This document shows positions 19,585 through 28,603 of a stretch of 64,000 nt of DNA, piece after piece. The stretch spans positions 119,091 to 183,090 of the forward strand of contig NZ_JAQSDA010000008.1 in NCBI RefSeq assembly GCF_029945685.1, in the 5' to 3' direction. The notes under the pieces were generated by a model, which searched no databases, was not told the origin of the DNA, and saw only the letters and a list, made by a program, of their open reading frames with translations. Position numbers and translations under genes: made by a program. Each line of letters opens with the position of its first letter. The first letter of the stretch is position 1. Origin of the DNA: Polaromonas sp. Lineage in GTDB: Bacteria > Pseudomonadota > Gammaproteobacteria > Burkholderiales > Burkholderiaceae_C.

Positions 19585-19818
19585 ATGGCACGCGTCTGTC
19601 AGGTTACGGGCAAAGGCCCGATGGTGGGAAACAACGTTTCTCACGCGAACAACAAAACCAAGCGCCGGTTCTTGCCTAATCTGCAATACCGCCGTTTCTG
19701 GGTCGAGACGGAAAACCGCTGGGTGCGTCTGCGCACGTCCAGCGCCGGTTTGCGCCTTGTCGACAAGCTCGGCATTGATGCGGTCCTGGTGGACCTTCGT
19801 GCCCGCGGTGAAATCTAA
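19585..19818 (+). CDS. rpmB: 50S ribosomal protein L28
   Basis: A 77-residue ribosomal protein of the large subunit. It begins [26 protein letters not shown]..., spread over its first 28 residues in the typical L28 pattern, and ends with [10 protein letters not shown]. It has a single Cys, so it is the zinc-free form. GGAGAG at the ribosome binding site precedes the ATG at 19585; upstream codons in the same frame (Phe-rich) are not part of the protein. It is co-transcribed with rpmG, as in most bacteria, from a strong promoter at 19488-19516. Confidence 0.97.
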   Translation: MARVCQVTGKGPMVGNNVSHANNKTKRRFLPNLQYRRFWVETENRWVRLRTSSAGLRLVDKLGIDAVLVDLRARGEI

Positions 19819-19829
19819 GGAGAATCATC

Positions 19830-19997
19830 ATGGCAAAAGGCGCACGCGAAAAAATCAAGCTGGAATCGACTGCCGGCACGGGTCACTTCTACACGACCAC
19901 CAAAAACAAGAAAACCACGCCTGACAAGATGCTGATCATGAAGTTTGATCCCAAGGCACGCAAGCATGTGGAATACAAGGAAATCAAGCTGAAGTAA
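19830..19997 (+). CDS. rpmG: 50S ribosomal protein L33
   Basis: A 55-residue large-subunit protein starting [13 protein letters not shown] and ending VEYKEIKLK. It has no cysteines and so is the zinc-independent (C-minus) form of L33. The ATG at 19830 follows AAGGAGA with ideal spacing, and the gene starts 11 bases after the rpmB stop. The intrinsic terminator after it closes the two-gene operon. Confidence 0.96.
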   Translation: MAKGAREKIKLESTAGTGHFYTTTKNKKTTPDKMLIMKFDPKARKHVEYKEIKLK

Positions 19998-20033
19998 TCC
20001 AGCCTGAACCTGCAGCACTTGTGCTGCACCCTG

Positions 20034-20071
20034 AAAAACCCGCCCAGGCCCAGTGTCCAGGCGGGTTTTTT
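20034..20071 (+). terminator. Intrinsic terminator of rpmB-rpmG
   Basis: ACCCGCC (20038-20044) pairs with GGCGGGT (20060-20066), followed by a run of six T residues. A second hairpin, TGCAGCAC-TT-GTGCTGCA, precedes it at 20011-20028. Confidence 0.88.
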
Positions 20072-20219
20072 CATGGCCCTGCCGATTGGCTCGTCCGTCA
20101 CCACGGGCCACCCGGCAGGCCTTCGCGGGGTGGCCCAAGGCTGTTCCGCAACGAGGCAGGCTGGTGGAGTTCGACACGGTCGCCCCTCCCGTGTTGATGG
20201 GCGGGAACCGGGATCCAAA

Positions 20220-20255
20220 GAAAAACCGCCTGGGCGCGGAGCACCGAGGCGGTTT
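20220..20255 (-). terminator. Intrinsic terminator of the desaturase gene
   Basis: Read on the minus strand, AAACCGCC and GGCGGTTT form an 8-bp stem (20248-20255 with 20223-20230) followed by a T run. It is 40 bases past the desaturase stop. Confidence 0.75.
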
Positions 20256-20294
20256 GCAGCGTGGGGAGCAAGCCCCCACCCCCTGAGAGCGGGA

Positions 20295-21494
20295 TCAGGC
20301 GCGTGCGGCGCGCAGCTTCATCGAAAAATCCTGCAAGGCGGCGATGCCGCTTTCCTCGGCGCGGCGGCACCAGGCCTGCAGGTCGGCAGCCAGCTGCTCG
20401 CGCGATGCCGACCTCGACAGCCACATCTGGCGCAACTCTTCACGCATGGTGACCATCTTGTCGAGCACCGGGTGCTCGGCACGGGCCTGTGCCACCTGGG
20501 GCTTGACAGCGGCAGGCACCTTGTCATCGTCGCGATGCAACCAGCGATTGGCCGCCTGCAGCACCGAAATGTCGGCCTTGCGCGCCTTGAGCGCCTCGAT
20601 CTCGGCCTTGCCGGCGCGGCGCAGTTCACGCGCAAAGCCGGCCATCACCTCATAGCGGTGGGCAATCAGGGCTTCGAGGGTTTTTTCGTCGGCCACAGGC
20701 TGGATGCTCCCGAGCTGAAGCCGGGGCGGAACCTTCTTGACCGTCGCCAGGCCGACTTTTTCCATGGCGCGGATGTACACCCAGCCGATGTCGAATTCGT
20801 AGGGCTTGACAGAGAACTTGGCCGAGGTGGGATAGGTGTGGTGGTTGTTGTGCAGCTCTTCGCCGCCGATGATGATGCCCCAGGGCGACACATTGGTGCT
20901 GGCATCCGGCGCCTCGAAGTTGCGGTAACCCCAGTAGTGGCCAATGCCATTGATGATGCCGGCGGCAGTCACGGGAATCCAGATCATCTGGACAGCCCAG
21001 ACGGCCAGACCGGCTGCGCCGAACAAGGCGAGGTTGATGATCATCATCAGGCCAACACCCTGCCAGCTGTAACGGGTGTAGAGGTTGCGCTCGATCCAGT
21101 CGTTCGGCGTGCCATGGCCGTACTTGACCATGGTTTCCTTGTTCTTGCTTTCAGCACGGTACAACTCGGCGCCTTCCCAGAACACCTTCTTGATGCCGTA
21201 GGCCTGCGGGCTGTGCGGGTCTTCCACCGTTTCACATTTGGCGTGGTGCTTGCGGTGAATGGACACCCACTCCTTGGTGACCTGACCGGTGCCCAGCCAG
21301 AGCCAGAACCGGAAAAAATGCGAAGGGATGGCGTGCAGATCCATCGCGCGGTGCGCCTGGTGACGGTGCAGATAAATCGTCACGCTGGCAATGGTGATGT
21401 GGGTCGTCACCAGGGTGTACAGGATAATTTGCCACCAGCTGGCGGCGAGCAAACCATTAGCCAGCCAGTCAAGGGCGGCATCAAACAAGACCAT
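20295..21494 (-). CDS. Acyl-CoA / fatty-acid desaturase
   Basis: A 399-residue integral-membrane di-iron desaturase that introduces a double bond (probably delta-9) into fatty acyl chains using O2. The three histidine boxes are intact: H43RHQAH48, H80RKHH84 and H215NNHH219. Hydrophobic segments flank them at about 15-38, 52-72, 145-185. The extra C-terminal region (about 270-399) is charged and helical, longer than in the shortest family members. It is monocistronic, with its own terminator. The role is likely membrane fluidity control. Confidence 0.9.
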   Translation of the reverse strand: MVLFDAALDWLANGLLAASWWQIILYTLVTTHITIASVTIYLHRHQAHRAMDLHAIPSHFFRFWLWLGTGQVTKEWVSIHRKHHAKCETVEDPHSPQAYGIKKVFWEGAELYRAESKNKETMVKYGHGTPNDWIERNLYTRYSWQGVGLMMIINLALFGAAGLAVWAVQMIWIPVTAAGIINGIGHYWGYRNFEAPDASTNVSPWGIIIGGEELHNNHHTYPTSAKFSVKPYEFDIGWVYIRAMEKVGLATVKKVPPRLQLGSIQPVADEKTLEALIAHRYEVMAGFARELRRAGKAEIEALKARKADISVLQAANRWLHRDDDKVPAAVKPQVAQARAEHPVLDKMVTMREELRQMWLSRSASREQLAADLQAWCRRAEESGIAALQDFSMKLRAARA

Positions 21495-21690
21495 GAGAAT
21501 CCTTTAAACAGTCACCAGCCAAGTCAACCAAAAGTCATCTCCGGAGGCTGTACCGGACAACTTTCCATTCTAATTCGTACAGTGCCAAACAGCAAGCTGG
21601 CGAACCCGCACCGAAACCGGGTAAAAACAAACAAAATCACTGAAGAGTCGAAAACTTCGGTCTATTTGGCATCTTTTTCATCCAAAAGCA

Positions 21691-22944
21691 TCAAGCTTTT
21701 TGCCACACTGCCGCAAAAAATCCGTCTGTCTGATGCAGGTAAGGCCAAAGCCGCAGGTACGGGCCGCGGCAAAGCGTCTGAGCCGCCTCCACTCCCAGAT
21801 GGGTCAGCAAAGGCCCGGTTTCAAGGACGGTGAATTCTTTATTCGCAGCGCTGAAGGCCTCGGCGATCGCCTCGTTTTCCTCGCGCAGGATGCTGCAGGT
21901 GGCATACACCAGCCGTCCACCCGGCTTGAGCAGCCTTGCAGCGCTCTGCAAGATGGCGGTCTGCTTGGCGGTCAGCTCCTCGATGGCCTGGGGGTTGTGC
22001 CGCCATTTGAGGTCGGGGTTGCGGCGCAGGGTCCCCAGGCCCGAACAGGGCGCATCGACCAGCACCCGGTCGATCTTGCCGGCCAGGCGCTTGATGCGCT
22101 CGTCGCGCTCGTGGGCAATGGCGACCGGGTGGACATTGGACAGGCCACTGCGGGCCAGCCTCGGCTTGAGCGCATCGAGCCGGTGGCCCGAGGTATCAAA
22201 GGCGTAGAGCCTGCCCGTGCTGCGCATGCTGGCGCCCAGGGCAAGCGTCTTGCCGCCTGCGCCGGCGCAAAAGTCCACCACCATTTCGCCGCGTTTGGCA
22301 TCGACCAGCAAGGCCAGCAACTGCGATCCCTCGTCCTGCACCTCGATTGCGCCGCGGGTGAAGGCGTCCAGCTTGTTGAGCGCCGGTTTGCCCGCCAGTC
22401 GCAGCCCCCAGGGGGAATACGGCGTTGCGACGGCCTTGATGCCGGCCTTGGCCAGCTCCTTCTGGATGTCTGCGCGCTTGTCTTTGAGGGTATTGACCCG
22501 CAGGTCCAGCCCGGCCGGCGCATTGAGGCTTTCCACCAGCGGCCAGAAGTCGTCGCCAAGCTGTGCCTTGAGCGGCTCGACCAGCCACGCCGGCAGGTTG
22601 TGACGGTGCGGCTCCATCAGGTCGTCCGGTTTGACCTGGTCGCAGCGCGAAAGCCAGTCTTTTTCCTGGTCCGTCAAGGCGCCCAGCAGGAAATCGCGTT
22701 CGGCCGCAAAACCCAGAATGGCCAGGCGACGCTCGGTCGGGCCGCTGCCGTGCTGGGCCAGGTAGGTGTAGAGATTTTTCTTGCGCAGGACGCCGTAAAT
22801 CGTCTCGGCCACGGTTGCGCGTTCGCGCGGGCCGAGGCGCTGCTCACGAAAATGGCGCGACACCACCATGTCGGCGGGATGTTCAAATTTGAGGACCTGC
22901 TTGAGAAGCGTGGCACAACTGTCGAGTAAGGCGTTAGGATGCAT
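21691..22944 (-). CDS. RsmB/NOP-type RNA (cytosine-5) methyltransferase
   Basis: A 417-residue SAM-dependent methyltransferase. The N-terminal NusB-like helical region (about 1-150) includes REQRLGPRERATVAETIYGVLRKK split over about 36-60. The catalytic domain has the SAM motif VDFCAGAGGKTLALG, motif IV DAPCSGLGTLRRNPD with the release Cys, and motif VI VYATCSI with the catalytic Cys. It most resembles RsmB, which makes m5C967 in 16S rRNA, but rsmB usually sits with fmt/def, which are absent here; another RNA target is possible. The ATG at 22944 is chosen over a longer open frame that overlaps the opposite gene. Confidence 0.85.
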   Translation of the reverse strand: MHPNALLDSCATLLKQVLKFEHPADMVVSRHFREQRLGPRERATVAETIYGVLRKKNLYTYLAQHGSGPTERRLAILGFAAERDFLLGALTDQEKDWLSRCDQVKPDDLMEPHRHNLPAWLVEPLKAQLGDDFWPLVESLNAPAGLDLRVNTLKDKRADIQKELAKAGIKAVATPYSPWGLRLAGKPALNKLDAFTRGAIEVQDEGSQLLALLVDAKRGEMVVDFCAGAGGKTLALGASMRSTGRLYAFDTSGHRLDALKPRLARSGLSNVHPVAIAHERDERIKRLAGKIDRVLVDAPCSGLGTLRRNPDLKWRHNPQAIEELTAKQTAILQSAARLLKPGGRLVYATCSILREENEAIAEAFSAANKEFTVLETGPLLTHLGVEAAQTLCRGPYLRLWPYLHQTDGFFAAVWQKA

Positions 22945-22992
22945 GCCCCTATTGTCCCACCGCGAGCCTGCAGCGCGCCTTCTTGCATCTGG

Positions 22993-23235
22993 ATGTCCAT
23001 GTCTGACGACCTCCCCCCGCTGATCACCACCCCGCCCGGCCTGTACCGCCATTGCAAAGGCATGCTTTACGAGGTAGTGGGTACCGCACGCCACAGTGAA
23101 ACCCTCGAACCCCTGACGCTGTACCGCGCGCTGTATGGCGAACATGGCCTGTGGGTGCGGCCAGCCGCCATGTTCAATGAAGAAGTGGACATTGACGGCG
23201 TGAGGCAACCGCGATTTGCCAGGCAGGCCGACTAG
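22993..23235 (+). CDS. DUF1653 family protein
   Basis: A small protein of 80 residues (78 if the second ATG at 22999 is used). The core PPGLYRHCKGMLYEVVGTARHSETLEPLTLYRALYG, spread over about residues 13-47, followed by LWVRPAAMFNEEV, is the DUF1653 fold of one small beta domain. Its function is unknown. It is divergent from the RsmB-type gene and lies 35 bases before prfC, so it may be co-transcribed with it. Confidence 0.8.
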   Translation: MSMSDDLPPLITTPPGLYRHCKGMLYEVVGTARHSETLEPLTLYRALYGEHGLWVRPAAMFNEEVDIDGVRQPRFARQAD

Positions 23236-23270
23236 CGCGGGCTTTCCCCCGTCAACGATAATCGTGGGTT

Positions 23271-24896
23271 ATGTCCTCTCCCCACGAATTCTCCGAAATC
23301 GAAAAACAGGTCAAGCGCCGCCGCACGTTTGCCATCATCTCCCACCCTGACGCCGGCAAGACCACGCTGACGGAAAAGCTGCTGCTGTTTTCGGGCGCGA
23401 TCCAGATCGCCGGCAGTGTCAAGGCGCGCAAGGCCGCGCGCCACGCGACCTCCGACTGGATGGAAATCGAAAAGCAGCGCGGGATCTCGGTGGCCAGCTC
23501 GGTCATGCAGATGGAATACCGCGACTGCGTGATCAACCTGCTCGACACCCCCGGTCACCAGGACTTCTCGGAAGACACCTACCGCGTGCTGACGGCGGTC
23601 GATGCCGCGCTGATGGTGATCGACGCGGCCAACGGCGTGGAGCCGCAGACGCGGCGCCTGCTGCAGGTCTGCCGTGCGCGCAACACGCCCATCCTGACCT
23701 TTGTCAACAAGATGGACCGCGAAGTGCAGGACCCGATGAGCGTGATGGACGAGATCGAGCAGGAACTCGGCATGACGGTCGTGCCCTTCACCTGGCCGGT
23801 CGGCATGGGCAAGTTGTTCCACGGCGTCTATGACCGGCGCGAAAAGCGCATGCGTGTGTTCAGTCCCGGCGAGGACAAGGCCGGCGGCGATGATGAAATC
23901 CTGGCAGGCCTGGACAACGCCGAAGCGGCCCGCCGTTTTGGCGCCGAGTTCAGCCAGGCGCAGGGCGAGCTGGAGCTGCTGGAAGGCGCCTCGCCGGAGT
24001 TTGACCGTGCCGCGTTTCTCGCCGGCAAACAGACACCGATGTTTTTCGGCTCGGCCATCAACAATTTCGGCGTGCAGGAAGTGCTGGACGCGCTGGTGGA
24101 CCTGGCACCGGCGCCGGCCGACCGCAGCGCCCTGCAGCGCGTGGTGCATCCGGAGGAAAAGAAATTCTCGGGCGTGGTCTTCAAGATCCAGGCCAACATG
24201 GACCCGGCGCACCGCGACCGCATCGCGTTTTTGCGCGTGGCCAGCGGCGAGTTCACACGCGGCATGCGCCTGAAGGTGGTGCGCAGCGGCAAGGAAATCC
24301 GGCCCAACACGGTGGTGAGTTTCATGAGCCAGCGCCGCGAACTGCTGGACACCGCCTTTGCCGGCGACATCATCGGCATTCCGAACCACGGTATCCTGCA
24401 GCTCGGCGACACGCTCACCGAAGGCGAGGCGCTGCAATTCACCGGCCTGCCCTTCTTCGCGCCGGAAATGTTCCGCGCGGTCGAGGTCGCCGACCCTCTG
24501 CGCAGCAAGCAGCTGCGTGCCGGCCTGACCCAGCTCGGTGAGGAAGGGGCGATCCAGGTTTTCCGCCCGATTGCCGGCTCCCTGCTGCTGCTGGGCGCGG
24601 TGGGCCAGCTGCAGTTTGAAGTGGTGGCGCACCGGCTCGAGCACGAGTACGGCGTCAAGGCGCGCATCATGCCAAGCAACTTCAACCTCGCGCGCTGGGT
24701 CACCTGCGACGACCCGAACGAGCTGAAAAAATTCATCGACGCCAATGCACACCGCGTGGCGCTCGATGCCGTGGATGCACCGACCCTGCTGGTCGATCAC
24801 AGCGCCACCTTGCGCGCCGTCGAGCAGCAGTGGCCCAAGATCAAGTTCCACGCCTTGCGTGAACACGCCGGCCTGGTGTTCCAGTCGAAAATATAG
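23271..24896 (+). CDS. prfC: Peptide chain release factor 3
   Basis: A 541-residue translational GTPase that recycles RF1 and RF2. G motifs are intact: SHPDAGKTT (about 24-32), RGISVASSVMQ with the G2 region, DTPGHQDF, and NKMDRE. GAVGQLQFEVVAHRLEHEYG is the typical RF3 domain III block. Length is normal (E. coli 529). An R1 repeat copy begins at its stop codon. Confidence 0.95.
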   Translation: MSSPHEFSEIEKQVKRRRTFAIISHPDAGKTTLTEKLLLFSGAIQIAGSVKARKAARHATSDWMEIEKQRGISVASSVMQMEYRDCVINLLDTPGHQDFSEDTYRVLTAVDAALMVIDAANGVEPQTRRLLQVCRARNTPILTFVNKMDREVQDPMSVMDEIEQELGMTVVPFTWPVGMGKLFHGVYDRREKRMRVFSPGEDKAGGDDEILAGLDNAEAARRFGAEFSQAQGELELLEGASPEFDRAAFLAGKQTPMFFGSAINNFGVQEVLDALVDLAPAPADRSALQRVVHPEEKKFSGVVFKIQANMDPAHRDRIAFLRVASGEFTRGMRLKVVRSGKEIRPNTVVSFMSQRRELLDTAFAGDIIGIPNHGILQLGDTLTEGEALQFTGLPFFAPEMFRAVEVADPLRSKQLRAGLTQLGEEGAIQVFRPIAGSLLLLGAVGQLQFEVVAHRLEHEYGVKARIMPSNFNLARWVTCDDPNELKKFIDANAHRVALDAVDAPTLLVDHSATLRAVEQQWPKIKFHALREHAGLVFQSKI

Positions 24897-24952
24897 TCTT
24901 TCAGGCATCCAGCCCATGGCTGGCGGGCGCAAGCAGCTATCAATTCAGTAGC
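24897..24952 (-). repeat. R1 repeat, copy 5 (after prfC)
   Basis: Head at 24936-24952 (minus-strand GCTACTGAATTGATAGC), body TGCTTGCGCCCGCCAGCC then GGGCTGGATGCCTGAAA running left to the base after the prfC stop. Confidence 0.8.
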
Positions 24953-24985
24953 AATTGACACCCAGGCTCGCCCGGGCTTCCAGCT

Positions 24986-25915
24986 TCAGGGGGAAATCTG
25001 CAGTTGCCCGGGCTCCAGCAGCACAAAATGCGCTAAGCGCCCTTTCTCCCTCTTGCCGTCATCGCTGACGATGACGATGTATGACACACCATCGATCAAG
25101 GCTGTGCTCAACCCTTCCGCCCGCTCAAAGTTCGGCAAGCCGGGAACCGTTACGCGGTGCGCAGGCGACGGGGCTTGACCGTCCCAGAACCAGAGTCCAA
25201 ATGACTGGTCCGAGAGCGATGCGGGTCCACTGATGATGAGATACCCGCCGAGCGCCGCGATCCAGGCCATGCCGCGAATGCCCTGCCCGCCGAGGTCCAG
25301 CGTCAGCAAACCGCCCGACAGGCGCGGAAGTTCACCGGCCTCAAAAATGGCCGACGGGTTGGCTATGCTGGCGATGATGGCTGCGCCGTCCAGCAGGGGG
25401 CTGCGAAACCCGACCAGCAGCCGCTGGCTGTCGGGCGTGATCTCCAGCGCCTCGATATTGAGGCCGCCGTCTGACTTGACGTCTTCAATCCGCGCCGCGG
25501 CTGCCAGCACCGGGTGCGCTGCGACCAGGGCCGGCTTGAGCCCGCTGGCAATAAGGGGCTCACGAACGCGGTCGCCCTCGATCCGGAAACGCACCAGCTT
25601 GTCGCGCGACTTCTTCTCATCACCAGCGTCGTCCCGCGAGTGCGAGGTGACCGCGTAGAGGTAGCCCTGGGTGTCCGCCGTCAAACCTTCCAGGTCATCG
25701 AGCTTCCAGAATGCATCATTCCCCTCGAGCCAGCCGGGGCCCATGGGCCTGCTTTTGACCGTACCGTCAGCGCCCAGGGTGACCAGGCTGAATGGGTGCT
25801 CCGGTTCGTCCTCCACCACCAGGAAACGTCCGTCAGCGAGTTGCTGGATGGCTGATGGCTCGTAGAGGCCTGTCAGTGGCAGGAACAGGGGCGCAGATGG
25901 GGGTGGGCTGGGCAT
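24986..25915 (-). CDS. DUF3616-like beta-propeller protein (main frame of a frame-broken gene)
   Basis: This frame gives 309 residues from an ATG at 25915. Repeated blade-like segments (GRFLVVEDEPEHPFSLV, LEGLTADTQGYLYAVTSHS, NIEALEITPDSQRLLVGFRSPL, IRGMAWIAALGGYLIISGP) fit the DUF3616 / SdiA-regulated-like propeller family, whose role is unknown. Relatives are usually exported, yet this frame has no signal peptide: a clear one lies directly upstream in another frame (see 25899-26060). Removing one base from the G5 run at 25899-25903 would join the two into a 357-residue secreted protein. Confidence 0.65.
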   Translation of the reverse strand: MPSPPPSAPLFLPLTGLYEPSAIQQLADGRFLVVEDEPEHPFSLVTLGADGTVKSRPMGPGWLEGNDAFWKLDDLEGLTADTQGYLYAVTSHSRDDAGDEKKSRDKLVRFRIEGDRVREPLIASGLKPALVAAHPVLAAAARIEDVKSDGGLNIEALEITPDSQRLLVGFRSPLLDGAAIIASIANPSAIFEAGELPRLSGGLLTLDLGGQGIRGMAWIAALGGYLIISGPASLSDQSFGLWFWDGQAPSPAHRVTVPGLPNFERAEGLSTALIDGVSYIVIVSDDGKREKGRLAHFVLLEPGQLQISP

Positions 25916-26060
25916 CGCCGCGTTCCAGAGGATATATAAGGCCTTCACTGTAGCGACAAACCGGCACAGGTGCGGCCTGTGCATGCGCGACCAGCAGCGA
26001 AGCGGCCAGCAGGGATAAAACCGGCTGGAGAGCCAGGCCTTGGATTCGGAAACAAAACAT
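25899..26060 (-). pseudogene. Signal-peptide segment of the DUF3616 gene, out of frame
   Basis: From an ATG at 26060 this frame encodes MFCFRIQGLALQPVLSLLAA then SLLVAHAQA, a textbook signal peptide with an AQA cleavage site, and continues to PLERGDAQPTP. Deleting one C (minus strand) from the C5 run at 25899-25903 changes PTPICAP to PTPSAPLFLPLTGLYEPSA and enters the downstream propeller frame. This is a real one-base break, a phase-variable tract, or a sequencing error. Confidence 0.7.
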
Positions 26061-26162
26061 GAAACATCCGTTGTTGGAGGAAGACGAATGGGGGTCATTT
26101 CCTGTGACATCGTGATGACCGGGCGGACCGCTATCGGACAACCGACACTTATGCAATAAGCT

Positions 26163-28067
26163 ATGCAAATGTTCGGAAAGGCCAGCTTGCGCGTTTTTTT
26201 CCTGGTTCTGCTTGGCTTGGTGCTGCGGACAGGCCACACGCAGGACTTTGACCGCCTTTACAGCGACAGCGTCACCATCACGCTGGCTGAACCGCTGCAG
26301 TGGGTAGCCGTGCCCAAGGGCAGCATCACCTCGCCTGACGCCTTCACCGCCGCCGGCCCGTGGCCCTTGCAGCCCTATACCGACAGCACGGAGCTACCCA
26401 CCTCCGGCAAGCACGACGTCTGGGCCACCTTCTCGCTCCCGGCCACCGAGTCGCTCCAGACCTGGTTCATCCGGCTGCCGGGCCAGGCGCTCGTCAAGGC
26501 CAGTCTTTTTTCCCGGGGTCCCCGGGACGAGTGGCTGGTCCAGTCAGCCGGCGAAGCGATTGCGCCGGCTGACTGGTCCTTGCGCACGCGTGTGCCCAGC
26601 TTTGAACTGCAAACCCGCACTGATCGCGCACAGACCTATTACATGCGCTTTGAAAACGCCCGGGCCCTCACGGGGCAGCCCATGCTGCTGTCTCCCGTGG
26701 AGTACGTCGACGGCGCGTCCCGGGTGGGAGTGGTGATCGGCCTGATGTGGGGCATGTTCAGCGTGCTGGCCGCACTGAGCCTGGCCGCCCTGGCGATGGC
26801 ACGCAACCGTGTCTTCCTGTGGTTTTGCGCCGTTGTGGTGACGCTGATGTTCACGCAGCTGGTGCTGATCGGTTATGGCGGCTGGCGCATGTGGCCAGGC
26901 AGTGCACACCTCAACCAGGTCATGGGCTGGGTCTCGGCCGCGCTGAGCATGGCCGCCGGGGCATGGTTTTGCGCCCAGGCCAGTTACGCCAGGAGCGCCC
27001 ACCCGCGGATTTACCGGCTGCTGGCAGCGCTCGCGGTGGGTAGCCTGCTCATGGCCGGGCTGATGGCGATCAATCGCGACCTCATCCCGCGCGACTTCCG
27101 CAATCTGTGGCTGGCACTGGCCACGGTGACGATCCTGGGAAGCCTGGTATGGATGTCCCTGCGCGGACAGGCGTGGAACCTGCTGCTGTTGCTGGGCACG
27201 GCACCCATCGCGCTGGCGGCGCTGGCCCGGCTTTCCCACAACGCGGGATGGGTGCGGAATGTCGAGGCGGCACAGGCGGCCGGCGTCCTGTCGGCCATGG
27301 TCGGCCTGCTCTGGATCTTTTTTGTGCTTGCCTGGCGCAGCCGGGCGGCACTGTTTTCCAACCAGCGCGGGGCTGCCCTCGCCACCTATGACCCGGCCAG
27401 CGGACTGATGCTGCCCCGGGTCATCGACAACCGGCTGGCGCAAATGCTGCTGCGCGCGCGCCGCAAACGATCGGAATGCGGCCTGATCATGCTGAGCTGG
27501 CCCGACCAGGCCCCCAGCCCGGACGAACTGAACGATCACAAGCGCAGCACCGCGCTGTCGCGCATCGGGGAAATCCTGCGCCGGGCCGCACGCGACATGG
27601 ACACGGTGGTTCGTTACGACGAGAACCTCTTTCTGATGCTGATTGAGGGCCCGGTCAACCGCGAGGCCGTCACCGAGGTCGCCACCAAGATCCAGGCCGA
27701 CTGCATACGCCTGTCCGAAAAACTGGACGACCCCAACGCCTTCAACCTGCACATGGCCATCTGGCATGACAGCCCCGGCGACCAGACCGGGCCGCAAATC
27801 ATCGACAGCCTCAAAACCCGCTTGCGGCGAATGACGTCAGGACCCAGGCGTTATGTCCAGTTTGTCGATGCTGCCGGCGAACCTGCGAGCGTTCCGGCAG
27901 AGGCCGGCGCGCGGCGGGAAGACCTGGTCGCCAAAATCAATGCGATTGAAGTCTCGCACCCGGCCCTGACGAGCGAAACGCAGTCGCCGCTGCCGGATCC
28001 GGCCGAACAAGCCGGACCCCAGGAACACCCCCGTCAGGGCGCAGGCAGCGGCAACGCGGTCTTGTAG
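26163..28067 (+). CDS. 7TM-DISM membrane protein with degenerate GGDEF domain
   Basis: A 634-residue sensor-like protein. A signal peptide (about 1-27) is followed by a periplasmic 7TMR-DISMED2-like domain (about 30-185, WATFSLPATESLQTWFIRLPG, YYMRFENARALTGQPMLLSP in pieces). Seven hydrophobic helices span about 188-400, and a cytoplasmic GGDEF-like domain lies at about 405-570. The domain starts as usual (DPASGLMLPRVIDNRLAQML) but the catalytic GGDEF loop reads RYDENLF (about 484-490), so it should not make c-di-GMP. It may bind nucleotide or act through protein contacts. A Pro/Glu-rich tail ends the protein and overlaps the convergent Lrp gene by 34 bases. Confidence 0.75.
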   Translation: MQMFGKASLRVFFLVLLGLVLRTGHTQDFDRLYSDSVTITLAEPLQWVAVPKGSITSPDAFTAAGPWPLQPYTDSTELPTSGKHDVWATFSLPATESLQTWFIRLPGQALVKASLFSRGPRDEWLVQSAGEAIAPADWSLRTRVPSFELQTRTDRAQTYYMRFENARALTGQPMLLSPVEYVDGASRVGVVIGLMWGMFSVLAALSLAALAMARNRVFLWFCAVVVTLMFTQLVLIGYGGWRMWPGSAHLNQVMGWVSAALSMAAGAWFCAQASYARSAHPRIYRLLAALAVGSLLMAGLMAINRDLIPRDFRNLWLALATVTILGSLVWMSLRGQAWNLLLLLGTAPIALAALARLSHNAGWVRNVEAAQAAGVLSAMVGLLWIFFVLAWRSRAALFSNQRGAALATYDPASGLMLPRVIDNRLAQMLLRARRKRSECGLIMLSWPDQAPSPDELNDHKRSTALSRIGEILRRAARDMDTVVRYDENLFLMLIEGPVNREAVTEVATKIQADCIRLSEKLDDPNAFNLHMAIWHDSPGDQTGPQIIDSLKTRLRRMTSGPRRYVQFVDAAGEPASVPAEAGARREDLVAKINAIEVSHPALTSETQSPLPDPAEQAGPQEHPRQGAGSGNAVL

Positions 28068-28501
28068 CGCACTTGTTTGAGCGCAAAACTCGAGCGTATT
28101 TTTTCAATGCCCGGTATCGGCGTGAGCTGCTCGAGGATGAATTTCTCGAGCGCTGCGATGTCGGCCACGGCGACGCGGATCAGGTAGTCGCTGTCACCCG
28201 TCATCAGGTAACACTCCATCACCTCGTCGTGCTCGGCAATACGCCGTTCGAACTCTGCCAGCGAATCCTTGTTTTGCGAGCGCAGGCTGATGGAAATAAA
28301 CACACTCAGACCCAGCCCCAGTGCGGCGGCATTGGCGATCGCCACATAACGGTCGATCACCCGGGCCGCCTCCAGCGCCTTGACCCGGGCCAGGCAGGGG
28401 GACGGGCTCAAATGCACGCGCCTGGCCAGCTCGACGTTGGACAGCGAACCGTCGCGCTGCAGTTCGTCCAGTATCCGTAAATCCAGTGCATCGAGCTTCA
28501 T
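28034..28501 (-). CDS. Lrp/AsnC-family regulator (MdeR-like)
   Basis: A 155-residue Lrp-type regulator: N-terminal helix-turn-helix (LDLRILDELQRDGSLSNVELARRVHLSPSPCLARVK in the first 40 residues) and C-terminal RAM ligand-binding domain (ECYLMTGDSDYLIRVAVADIAALEKFI). It is divergent from the AceE-like gene with 102 bases between starts. In Pseudomonas putida an Lrp-type gene (mdeR) controls mdeA and the AceE-like mdeB, so regulation of the neighbour by an amino acid (such as methionine) or a 2-oxoacid is likely here. The longer frame upstream of 28501 is antisense to the neighbour and not used. Confidence 0.9.
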   Translation of the reverse strand: MKLDALDLRILDELQRDGSLSNVELARRVHLSPSPCLARVKALEAARVIDRYVAIANAAALGLGLSVFISISLRSQNKDSLAEFERRIAEHDEVMECYLMTGDSDYLIRVAVADIAALEKFILEQLTPIPGIEKIRSSFALKQVRYKTALPLPAP

Positions 28502-28603
28502 GGCCTCTAAAACCTCCAATTTGAAGCATTTTATGCCGTCATAAGCGATTTTAGTGACGTATTTTGACAGCTCATAGGGGTTCCATCGGCCTATATTGGA
28601 GGC

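Noticed and set aside
20019..21833. Open frame of 604 codons opposite the desaturase
   Set aside because: Spans rpmG's terminator and the whole antisense desaturase; no domain seen.
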